Below, one piece after another: positions 42,847-49,428 of a DNA stretch of 49,428 nucleotides; within the stretch, counting starts at the first letter, position 1, and every line of letters begins with the position of its first letter. The translations under genes were made by a program, and so were the position numbers. The notes beneath the pieces are model-generated. The model had not been told where the DNA came from and ran no database searches. It worked only from the letters and a program-made list of their open reading frames with translations. This DNA comes from Pirellulales bacterium. Its GTDB lineage: Bacteria; Planctomycetota; Planctomycetia; Pirellulales; JADZDJ01. Location of the stretch: NCBI GenBank assembly GCA_020851115.1, contig JADZDJ010000091.1, positions 1 through 49,428 of the forward strand, in the 5' to 3' direction.

Positions 42847-45765
42847 ATGGCCACATCACGACAAACTCGCTTGCCTGGCATGGAGAATGGCACGGAACAG
42901 AAACCGGCCATATCCGCCGGCGCGCCGGCGTCGGCGGTCCCTGTGGCCTGCCCGGTCGAGGCAGCTTGCGCCCAGTTCAATTCGGCAACAATCGACGATT
43001 CCACGTTCGCGCTGCCAGAGCCAGTGGAGCCATCAGCCATCGAGGCGATGCCCATGCCCGAGCTGAGCGGAAAGTCGGTTTATGTCGTCGATGCCCATTC
43101 GTTGATCTTTCAGGTGTTCCATGCTCTGCCGGAAATGACCGGCCCGCGCGGAGAACCGACCGGCGCCATCTTTGGATTCTCACGCGACATGGTCAACGTG
43201 CTCGACCAGCGAAAGCCCGATTACCTGTTGGCGGCCTTTGATTTGCCGGGGCCGACTTTTCGCGACGAGTTGTTTGCCGATTACAAGAAAGACCGCCGTG
43301 AAATGCCCAGCGAATTGCGGCCGCAGATTCCGAATATCCGCCGCGTGCTGGGCGCGCTGGGCATTCCGGTGCTAGAGTGCCAAAGATACGAAGCCGACGA
43401 TATTTTGGCCACGCTCGCTCGTATGGTCGATGAAGCCGGCGGCGAGTGCTACATCGTTTCCGGCGACAAAGATTGTCGTCAACTGCTGACCGACCGCGTG
43501 AAGATTTTCAATATTCGCAAGAACCTTGTGTTTGACGCGGCAGCATTGAAGGACGAATGGGGTATTCGTCCCGATCAAGTCGTCGATTTCCAGGCCCTGG
43601 TGGGTGATTCGGTCGACAACATTCCCGGCGTGCCGCTCGTGGGGCCAAAGATTGCGGGCGAGTGGCTAAACAAGTTCGATTCGATCGACAACTTGCTGGC
43701 ACAGGCGAGCGAATTGCCCAAGGGCAAGCGGAAAGATAACTTGCTTGCCGCTCGGGAGATGATTCCGATGAGTCAGCAACTTGCGCGGCTCGATGTGCAT
43801 GTGCCGATCGCCGTCGATTGGAAACAAAGCCGCGCGGGGGATTTCGATCCTGTGGGGGCCGCGGAGCTGTTCGCCGAGTTTGGCTTTCATGCACTGACCA
43901 ACCAGATGCGCGAGCGAGTGAAGACCGCTGCGGCGGAGTTCAATCATCGCTACGAAACGATCGCCACGCGCGAAAGGCTGGAGTGGCTCGTCGGCGAAAT
44001 GAGCCAGCAAAAGCAGATCTCCGTCGATACGGAAACGACGAGCATCGATCCACGATGGGCCGAAATCGTCGGCTATTCATTTGCGTGGAATCCAGGCGAG
44101 GCGTATTACGTTCCCGTCCGGGCACCGGCTGGCGAAGCGTGCCTCGATCCGACGCAAGCGCTCGAAACGCTGCGTCCGGTGCTGGAAAATCCAGCGATCG
44201 AAAAAATCGGCCAAAACCTGAAGTACGATATGATCGTGCTCCGATCGGCCGGCGTGAGACTGGCCAGGGCGACGTTCGACACGATGATCGCCAGCTATTT
44301 GCTCGAAGCAGGCGAACGAAATCACAGTCTCGACGAACTGGCCGCGCGGTATCTTAATCATACGACAACGAAGATCTCCGCGCTGATCGGCAGCGGCAAG
44401 AGTCAGAAAACGATGGATCAGGTGCCGGTGGCGGCAATTACGCATTACGCGGCTGAGGATGCCGATGTGGCGCTGCGACTGGTCCCCGTGCTTCAGCCAA
44501 GACTGGCCGAGGCAAAGCTGACGGGTCTGCTTGCCGACCTTGAGATGCCGCTCGTAGAGGTTTTGGTCGAAATCGAATCGAACGGCATTAAAGTCGATCT
44601 CGATCGGCTCGGCGCGTTAAGTAAGCAATATGGCGAGCGATTGAAATCGCTGGAATTCGAGATTTTCCAACTCGCCGGCCGCGATTTCAACATCGCCTCG
44701 CCAAAGCAACTGCAGGAAGTGTTGTTTACCGAGCAGAAGTTGCCGGTGATCAAGAAGACAAAGACCGGGCCGAGTACCGATGCCGAAGTGCTGGAAGAAC
44801 TCGCCCATCGCCATCCGCTGCCAGCGAAAATCATTCAGTATCGGCAGTTCTCGAAGCTGCTGGGCACCTACATTGATGCGCTGCCGCGGCTGGTGCATCC
44901 GCAGACGGGGCGCGTGCATGCGTCGTTCAATCAAGTCGTGGCGGCGACAGGGCGACTGAGTTCGAGCGACCCCAACTTACAAAATATCCCGATCCGCACC
45001 GCTGAAGGGCGCGAAATTCGTTCGGCTTTTCTACCGGGCTACCCGAATTGGTCGCTGTTGGCGGCCGACTACTCGCAAATCGAGCTACGCGTGCTGGCGC
45101 ATTATTCTGGGGACGAACAATTGCGGGCCGCGTTCGCGCGCGACGAAGACATTCACGCCCGCGTCGCCAGCCAGGTCTACGGCGTGCCGCTCGACGCGGT
45201 CGATTCGTCGATGCGCCGCGTTGCCAAGGCGGTGAATTTCGGCGTGATCTACGGCCAAAGCCCGTTTGGCCTGTCGAAGCTGCTCGACATTGAGCAAGAC
45301 GAGGCTGCCAAGTTCATCGACGCCTACTTCAATGGATATCCGGGGGTCGAAGCGTTTTTGCGCGATGTACTTGTCGCTTGTCGCAAGCAAGGCTATGTAA
45401 CGACGATTCTCGGCCGTCGGCGCGCGATCCAAGGCGTGCGGGACATCATGCTCACGACGCCCGGCGATCCTGCTTCTCGCCAGCGCACGCTGCCGGAGCG
45501 CACCGCGATCAACACGGTCATTCAGGGCAGCGCGGCCGATTTGATCAAACTGGCGATGCTACAGATCCACCGGCGAATGTCGCGCGAAAATCGTCGCTCT
45601 CAAATGCTACTGCAAATTCACGACGAGTTGATCTTCGAAACGCCGCCAGAGGAATTGGCCGCGATGCAAGAACTGGTGCGGGATGAAATGGGCGGCGTGA
45701 TGCCGCTGGCCGTGCCACTCAAAGTCGATGTGAAAACCGGCCGGAATTGGGCGGAATGCGAATAA
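42847..45765 (+). CDS. polA: DNA polymerase I
   Basis: 972 residues from the ATG at 42847; an upstream TTG (42790) is possible. It removes RNA primers and fills gaps in lagging-strand synthesis and repair. All three modules are visible. The 5'-3' exonuclease is at about 70-345 (VYVVDAHSLIFQVFHAL, YEADDILATLA, GDKDCRQLL, GDSVDNIPGVPLVGPKIA). The 3'-5' proofreading domain starts at about residue 390 with intact DTETTS (D394, E396), YDMIVLRSAG and YAAEDADVAL. The polymerase has GRLSSSDPNLQNIPIR, DYSQIELR (D741), RRVAKAVNFGVIYGQS and QIHDELIFE (H925-D926-E927). A 70-residue N-terminal tail before the exonuclease is unusual. Confident. Confidence 0.97.
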   Translation: MATSRQTRLPGMENGTEQKPAISAGAPASAVPVACPVEAACAQFNSATIDDSTFALPEPVEPSAIEAMPMPELSGKSVYVVDAHSLIFQVFHALPEMTGPRGEPTGAIFGFSRDMVNVLDQRKPDYLLAAFDLPGPTFRDELFADYKKDRREMPSELRPQIPNIRRVLGALGIPVLECQRYEADDILATLARMVDEAGGECYIVSGDKDCRQLLTDRVKIFNIRKNLVFDAAALKDEWGIRPDQVVDFQALVGDSVDNIPGVPLVGPKIAGEWLNKFDSIDNLLAQASELPKGKRKDNLLAAREMIPMSQQLARLDVHVPIAVDWKQSRAGDFDPVGAAELFAEFGFHALTNQMRERVKTAAAEFNHRYETIATRERLEWLVGEMSQQKQISVDTETTSIDPRWAEIVGYSFAWNPGEAYYVPVRAPAGEACLDPTQALETLRPVLENPAIEKIGQNLKYDMIVLRSAGVRLARATFDTMIASYLLEAGERNHSLDELAARYLNHTTTKISALIGSGKSQKTMDQVPVAAITHYAAEDADVALRLVPVLQPRLAEAKLTGLLADLEMPLVEVLVEIESNGIKVDLDRLGALSKQYGERLKSLEFEIFQLAGRDFNIASPKQLQEVLFTEQKLPVIKKTKTGPSTDAEVLEELAHRHPLPAKIIQYRQFSKLLGTYIDALPRLVHPQTGRVHASFNQVVAATGRLSSSDPNLQNIPIRTAEGREIRSAFLPGYPNWSLLAADYSQIELRVLAHYSGDEQLRAAFARDEDIHARVASQVYGVPLDAVDSSMRRVAKAVNFGVIYGQSPFGLSKLLDIEQDEAAKFIDAYFNGYPGVEAFLRDVLVACRKQGYVTTILGRRRAIQGVRDIMLTTPGDPASRQRTLPERTAINTVIQGSAADLIKLAMLQIHRRMSRENRRSQMLLQIHDELIFETPPEELAAMQELVRDEMGGVMPLAVPLKVDVKTGRNWAECE

Positions 45766-45977
45766 AGCTGGTTGCTGACAGCCGTGGGATTTGGTTGTTG
45801 GCGGCAGGGGATGATCGAGGTGGTAGAATCTGATCGAAATCCATGCCGGTTTCCATCTGGTCCCACTGGCAAGTGTTTACCCTATGATTCCTCTCCCGCA
45901 GCGCTTTCAGCCATCCGCGGCATCGGAAAACCTCGCCAGGCGCGCAGCTTCGTAAACGAATTGCCACAGGCCGCTGG

Positions 45978-46382
45978 CTACTCCCCCAGCACGTCGCTCA
46001 GCACGTCTTCCGAAACGTAAATCGGCAACGGCGGATCAGCGGTCACGGCCACGGCAATGGCGTCCGAAGGTCGCGCGTCGATTTCGATGAACTCTCCTTC
46101 TCGCCGCACTCGCAACTGTGCGAAATAGGTGTGCTCCTTCAGCTCGGTAATCACCACATCCTGCAACTCGCCGCCGAGCGCCTCGATCGATGGCACCACT
46201 AGGTCGTGCGTCAGAGGCCGCGGCGACGCGATTTGCTTAACTCGCCGGTCAATGCTGGTGGCTTCACAAAGGCCAATGAAGATTGGGAACGTTCGGTCGC
46301 CGTCCACCTCGCGCAGGTAAATCACCTGCTGGTCGTTGATTTCACTGATGATGATCCGCGACAACTCCATCTGCACAGGCAT
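45978..46382 (-). CDS. Bifunctional nuclease family (DUF151) protein
   Basis: 134 residues, ATG at 46382 with AAGGA six bases upstream. BFN-domain proteins have been reported to cleave RNA and DNA in some relatives and are common in planctomycetes, Actinobacteria and plants. The chain is one domain: MELSRIIISEINDQQVIYLREVDGDRTFPIFIGLCEATSIDR, then SIEALGGELQDVVITELKEHTYFAQLRV and the signature EIDARPSDAIAVAVTADPPLPIYVSEDVL. Convergent with polA. Its own activity is not shown by sequence. Confidence 0.93.
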   Translation of the reverse strand: MPVQMELSRIIISEINDQQVIYLREVDGDRTFPIFIGLCEATSIDRRVKQIASPRPLTHDLVVPSIEALGGELQDVVITELKEHTYFAQLRVRREGEFIEIDARPSDAIAVAVTADPPLPIYVSEDVLSDVLGE

Positions 46383-46792
46383 GGGAGTTCCTTTGGGCTA
46401 AAATCTGACAATCCGACTCTAAATATTTTCTGCTCGACCTGCTACTGTTGCTAGCATGAATTATAAATTGCCGTAGGGGATTCACGCCAGACAGTTAGCC
46501 CCGCGAGCCGTACGGATTCGGGCCACATCCGGTGAGTTGGCAGTTTCGGCTGTTGCACGCCGCGCGGAACCTACTTTTCTTCTCGCCGCTGTCGATTTTC
46601 AGCCGATACAAGCCAGAGACCCTGTAGTGACGCTGCGCGCTGCTAGCATCGCTCACGAGCCGGAAAGATAGCAGGGCGATTCGCCACTTTGTGTTGAAGT
46701 GACGTCGTTCCGTGGGCACATCCGACCGGTGATTTTCCGGCGACTTCCTCGGCAGAGAGCTTCCACCACTAATCGACTCTGGACTAGGACCA
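46383..46792. other. Divergent region between the BFN and WD40 genes
   Basis: 410 bp. On the minus strand a perfect TATAAT (46460-46465) lies about 80 bases before the BFN start, with only a weak -35. The right half contains two non-protein-like frames and no clear signal. Confidence 0.5.
46460..46465 (-). promoter_or_regulatory. Candidate -10 box for the BFN gene
   Basis: TATAAT on the minus strand (ATTATA at 46460-46465 on plus). The best -35 is CTGGCG, 19 bp upstream, a poor match, so this is only a possible promoter. Confidence 0.35.
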
Positions 46793-47881
46793 ATGATTCG
46801 ATTTCTGTCGCGTCGCACGTTCATCGCCGCCAGCGCCTCCGTCATTGTCGGCGGTTGCTTTCCGGCGCAGTCGCTGGCGCAACACCTTGCGGCAGAAACG
46901 GCCGCCGCCCCTGCGCCTTCACCGGCAACCGGCGATGCGTTTCGCACTTTCGAATCGCGCTCCAGCCAACCGGCCGCAGTCGCTCCGGTCGTGACGGCCG
47001 TCGCAATCAATTTCGACGGGAAGCTGCTGGCTACCGGCGGCGACGACCATTTGATCCATCTATGGCGAATCGAGGACGGCTCGCTCGCACACACTTTGCA
47101 CAGCCACACCGATTGGGTTCGCGCTGTCGCGTTCAGTCCCGATGGAAAAACCTTGGCCTCCGCCGGCGATGATCGCGCCGTTCGGCTTTGGAATGCAGAG
47201 AGCGGCGAGCTGATCCGCACGTTTGGCAAGCATTCAGCTTCGATCTACGCCTTGCAGTTTCATCCCGATGGCACCACCATTGTAGCCGCTGGATTCGAAA
47301 AGCTGCTGCGGCAATACGACGTGCAATCCGGCGAACTGAAGAAGCAATTCGATTGCGATTGCAACGATATCCGTGCGATTGCGTTCTCCGGCGATGGCGT
47401 TCGCTTAGCTGGAGGTGGGCGCGACGGCCGAATTCGCGTTTGGAACACCGCTGACGGCCAAGTCGAGCAGCAATGGATCGCCCACGGGCAACGAATTCGC
47501 ACATTGGCACTATCGCCCGACGCAGGGAAATTGGCCTCGGCCGGCGAAGATCGACGAGTCCGAATTTGGGACATCGCCACCGGACGAGAACAAGGCGCTG
47601 TCGATAACGGTGCCGGCAAAGCTCTTGCGCTGTGTTTTTGCGGGCCAGGACGCCTAGCCATCGGCGGCAGTGATAATCTGGTCCATGTGTGGGACTTGAA
47701 CCTGCAAACCTTCACGGCCCATTTCACCGGACACACCGGTTCGATTGCCGCTCTAGCTTGCGATCCGCACGCCAAGCTGCTCGTTTCAGGCAGTTTCGAT
47801 ACCACGGTGCGCTTGTGGCGGCTCGACGAAGCGGGCGACGCAAGAGCGGAGCGGTTGAATGAGGAGATTCGTTCGAGATAA
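46793..47881 (+). CDS. Tat-exported WD40-repeat protein
   Basis: 362 residues, ATG at 46793. The N-terminus has a twin-arginine-like signal (RFLSRRTFIAASASVIVGGCFPAQSLAQ). Residues 65-345 are seven WD40 repeats with regular GH/WD spacing: LLATGGDDHLIHLWRIEDG, TLASAGDDRAVRLWNAESG, IVAAGFEKLLRQYDVQSG, RLAGGGRDGRIRVWNTADG, KLASAGEDRRVRIWDIATG, RLAIGGSDNLVHVWDLN and LLVSGSFDTTVRLWRLDEA. It makes a seven-bladed propeller for protein contacts, with partners unknown. The SRR signal predicts folded export, but the Cys at about 22 could also make it a lipoprotein. Not obviously tied to its neighbours. Confidence 0.9.
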   Translation: MIRFLSRRTFIAASASVIVGGCFPAQSLAQHLAAETAAAPAPSPATGDAFRTFESRSSQPAAVAPVVTAVAINFDGKLLATGGDDHLIHLWRIEDGSLAHTLHSHTDWVRAVAFSPDGKTLASAGDDRAVRLWNAESGELIRTFGKHSASIYALQFHPDGTTIVAAGFEKLLRQYDVQSGELKKQFDCDCNDIRAIAFSGDGVRLAGGGRDGRIRVWNTADGQVEQQWIAHGQRIRTLALSPDAGKLASAGEDRRVRIWDIATGREQGAVDNGAGKALALCFCGPGRLAIGGSDNLVHVWDLNLQTFTAHFTGHTGSIAALACDPHAKLLVSGSFDTTVRLWRLDEAGDARAERLNEEIRSR

Positions 47882-47904
47882 AAGGGGCAATTTGTCAAGG
47901 GTTC

Positions 47905-47964
47905 GTCAGTTGTCAGTTGTGAGTTGCTGATACCGTTGGCTGCAATAGACCACTGACGACTGAC
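47905..47964. repeat. GTCAGT-type inverted repeat
   Basis: GTCAGTTGTCAGT (47905-47917) pairs with ACTGACGACTGAC (47952-47964) with a single T-G wobble, over a 34-nt loop. The arms are themselves tandem GTCAGT units. It lies between the WD40 and SdrD-B genes. A similar run, ggtcagttgtgg, occurs at 9252-9263, ahead of the zinc-ribbon gene. Confidence 0.7.
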
Positions 47965-47996
47965 CACTGCCCAACAAGCAACAGGGAGGTTGCGTC

Positions 47997-49428
47997 GTGG
48001 GAATTCTGCGAAATTTTATCAATTGGCGCCGGTTCGTGCAGGGTTCGAGCGCGTTGCGGATCGACGATGTGCAACGCGCCACCCGCGATTTGCGCGCCTG
48101 CAGATTCGAGCAACTCGAAGACCGCAAACTGATGGCTGGCGACGTTCATTTGGGCGCCGTCTATTATGAACCAGCGAGCGGCGACGACAGCACACCCAAT
48201 CTCATCCAAGTGACGTTTCAAGGCGGGGTGCCGTCTACGCAGCTTACGCAAATCGTCATCGACGGCGACAAAAATCACGACGGCAAATACTCCAGCGGAG
48301 AGATTTTCTTCGATACCGACGACGGCGGCATGGGGGAATTCGGCCACTCCCCATTCAAAATAGTTGACTCCAGCGGGTTTACGGTCACCGGCTGGAGCGT
48401 CGTCGATGGAGGGCAGAAGCTGGTCATCGACCTAACCGGCTTCGATCCGGGGGAGAAGCTGACTTTTTCGATCGACGTCGATGAAGTGCAATTTGTCGAC
48501 GCGGGCGACGGAGGCATCGATGTCAATTCGCTGGTCGAAGGCAATGAGTTTCAACGCTCGATCCTGACCGGATACTTCCATGCGCCTCATTTTGAGGACG
48601 CCAACGGTAGCGCACTTTTTTGGGACGCCTACGATAAAAACTTTGCCAATGCCAACGCCAGCGCCGGCAGCACGCTGAATTTGCCGAAAGATTCTTATAT
48701 TCCTCCGTCCAATAGCGACCAAACCGATCTGACCGCGGGCGCCGTCCTTACACTCAAGCAAGTACCGCTACCGATCACGATCGGCGGTAAAGTCTATCAC
48801 GACCGCAACAAGAGCAATTCGATCAACGTCGGCGAACAAGGCATCGCCAATGTCACCCTAACGCTGTTGCAATGGAACGGCTCGCAATGGGTCTCCACCG
48901 GTAAGACCACAGAAACCGATACCCAGGGCAATTACAAATTCACCGCCATCCTGCCGGGAACATACCGCGTCTCTGAAACACAGCCCAGCGGCTGGTTGAG
49001 CGTCAGCTCGCAGCCGGGAACGGTCGATGGCGCGGTCGACGGAATCTCGCTCGACCCCGACAATCTGGCGAACATCATTCTTGTCGGCGGCCAAGACGGC
49101 ATGAACTATAACTTCGGTGAATCGCTCCCCAACAGCATTAGCGGCTACGTCCATGCCGACCCGGAAGGAGATTGTGAAATCGGTCCCAACGACATCATGC
49201 TAAAAGGCGTGAAGATCGATCTGCTCGATGCCCAAGGCAAAGTGATCGGTACCACCTTCACCGACGAAAACGGCTTCTACAAGTTCGACAACCTCGGCCC
49301 CGGCACTTACGGCATCCGCGAGTACACCCCCGATGGCTATTTCGACTCTGAAGAAGAAGTCGGTTCGCTGGGCGGCGTCCACTCGGCCAATGACGAATTC
49401 ACCCAGATCGTCACGCTCTCCGGCGATC
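47997..49428 (+). CDS. SdrD-B-repeat surface protein, 3' end cut off by the window edge
   Basis: Open from GTG 47997 (GGGAGG seven bases upstream) to the right edge with no stop, 477 codons. At about residues 38-48, CRFEQLEDRKLMAG is the LEPR-like motif of planctomycete surface proteins. It is followed by an N-terminal domain with Asp-rich text (IDGDKNHDGKYSSGEIFFDTDDGG). Then come SdrD-B / Cna-B-like beta-sandwich repeats: GGKVYHDRNKSNSINVGEQGIANVTLTLL with GNYKFTAILPGTYRVSE, then SGYVHADPEGDCEIGPND with GFYKFDNLGPGTYGIREYTP. Such repeats make long adhesin stalks that often end in a dockerin or cell-wall anchor, which is outside the window. Certain on type, unknown in ligand. Confidence 0.9.
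   Translation, partial: MGILRNFINWRRFVQGSSALRIDDVQRATRDLRACRFEQLEDRKLMAGDVHLGAVYYEPASGDDSTPNLIQVTFQGGVPSTQLTQIVIDGDKNHDGKYSSGEIFFDTDDGGMGEFGHSPFKIVDSSGFTVTGWSVVDGGQKLVIDLTGFDPGEKLTFSIDVDEVQFVDAGDGGIDVNSLVEGNEFQRSILTGYFHAPHFEDANGSALFWDAYDKNFANANASAGSTLNLPKDSYIPPSNSDQTDLTAGAVLTLKQVPLPITIGGKVYHDRNKSNSINVGEQGIANVTLTLLQWNGSQWVSTGKTTETDTQGNYKFTAILPGTYRVSETQPSGWLSVSSQPGTVDGAVDGISLDPDNLANIILVGGQDGMNYNFGESLPNSISGYVHADPEGDCEIGPNDIMLKGVKIDLLDAQGKVIGTTFTDENGFYKFDNLGPGTYGIREYTPDGYFDSEEEVGSLGGVHSANDEFTQIVTLSGD

Noticed and set aside
1-49428. tRNA, rRNA, CRISPR, insertion sequence or prophage
   Set aside because: No TpsiC-loop-like motif with matching arms, no regularly spaced repeats, and no transposase, integrase or phage structural gene was found on either strand by eye.

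Overview
The window is a stretch of chromosome from a planctomycete, most likely the order Pirellulales. The evidence is lineage-style content rather than a marker gene. Two large surface proteins carry an N-terminal LESRQ / FEQLEDRKL motif. A secreted hydrolase has a PEP-CTERM-like tail. There is a pseudokinase fused to a periplasmic domain, a 49-residue GTG-started basic protein, and several small conserved hypotheticals of planctomycete type. GC content is moderately high. Genes are mostly single or in pairs on both strands, with long spacers that often hold degenerate inverted repeats. I found no tRNA, rRNA, CRISPR array, insertion sequence or prophage.

Layout. 1-5.8 kb: the 5' part of a secreted VWA protein (runs off the left edge), an HtrA-type protease, a GH5-like hydrolase and a dipeptide epimerase. 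6.1-11.5 kb: a pseudokinase membrane protein followed by a zinc-ribbon membrane protein, both with STN/secretin-like C-terminal regions. 11.9-13.2 kb: a DAHP synthase gene preceded by what looks like a complete Phe/Tyr leader-peptide attenuator. 13.3-20.3 kb: an outer-membrane barrel protein, a tandem HD / HD-GYP protein, a coiled secreted protein, a STAS protein, a BON protein, a degenerate polysaccharide-deacetylase-like protein and cysteine dioxygenase. 20.4-29.5 kb: an M24 peptidase, a second GH5 enzyme overlapping or abutting a secreted propeller-like protein, a small exported protein, ComEC, an exported protein and a small lipoprotein. 29.9-36.8 kb: proC, two small acidic cytoplasmic proteins, the basic small protein, an SGNH hydrolase convergent with and overlapping a Tat-exported NHL-repeat protein, a PAP2 lipoprotein and a Dabb protein. 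37-47.9 kb: a HIT-dgt pair coupled by a GTGA overlap, an S1-repeat protein, an FG-GAP propeller protein, polA, a bifunctional-nuclease-family protein and a WD40 protein. From 48 kb: the 5' part of an SdrD-B-repeat surface protein that runs off the right edge.

Three real genes are easy to miss because they touch an edge or are very short: the VWA gene at the left edge, the SdrD-B gene at the right edge, and the 49-residue basic protein at 31.9 kb. Start codons were chosen where a Shine-Dalgarno-like purine tract, a signal peptide or a family-typical N-terminus supported them. Several differ from the longest possible reading frame.

The most interesting item is at 11952-12108. A 25-codon reading frame with five Phe codons and one Tyr codon packed into residues 4-14 is followed by a pair of mutually exclusive RNA structures and a very strong intrinsic terminator. 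It lies directly upstream of DAHP synthase, the entry enzyme of aromatic amino acid synthesis. This has the architecture of ribosome-mediated transcription attenuation, which I am not aware of having been described for this gene in planctomycetes.
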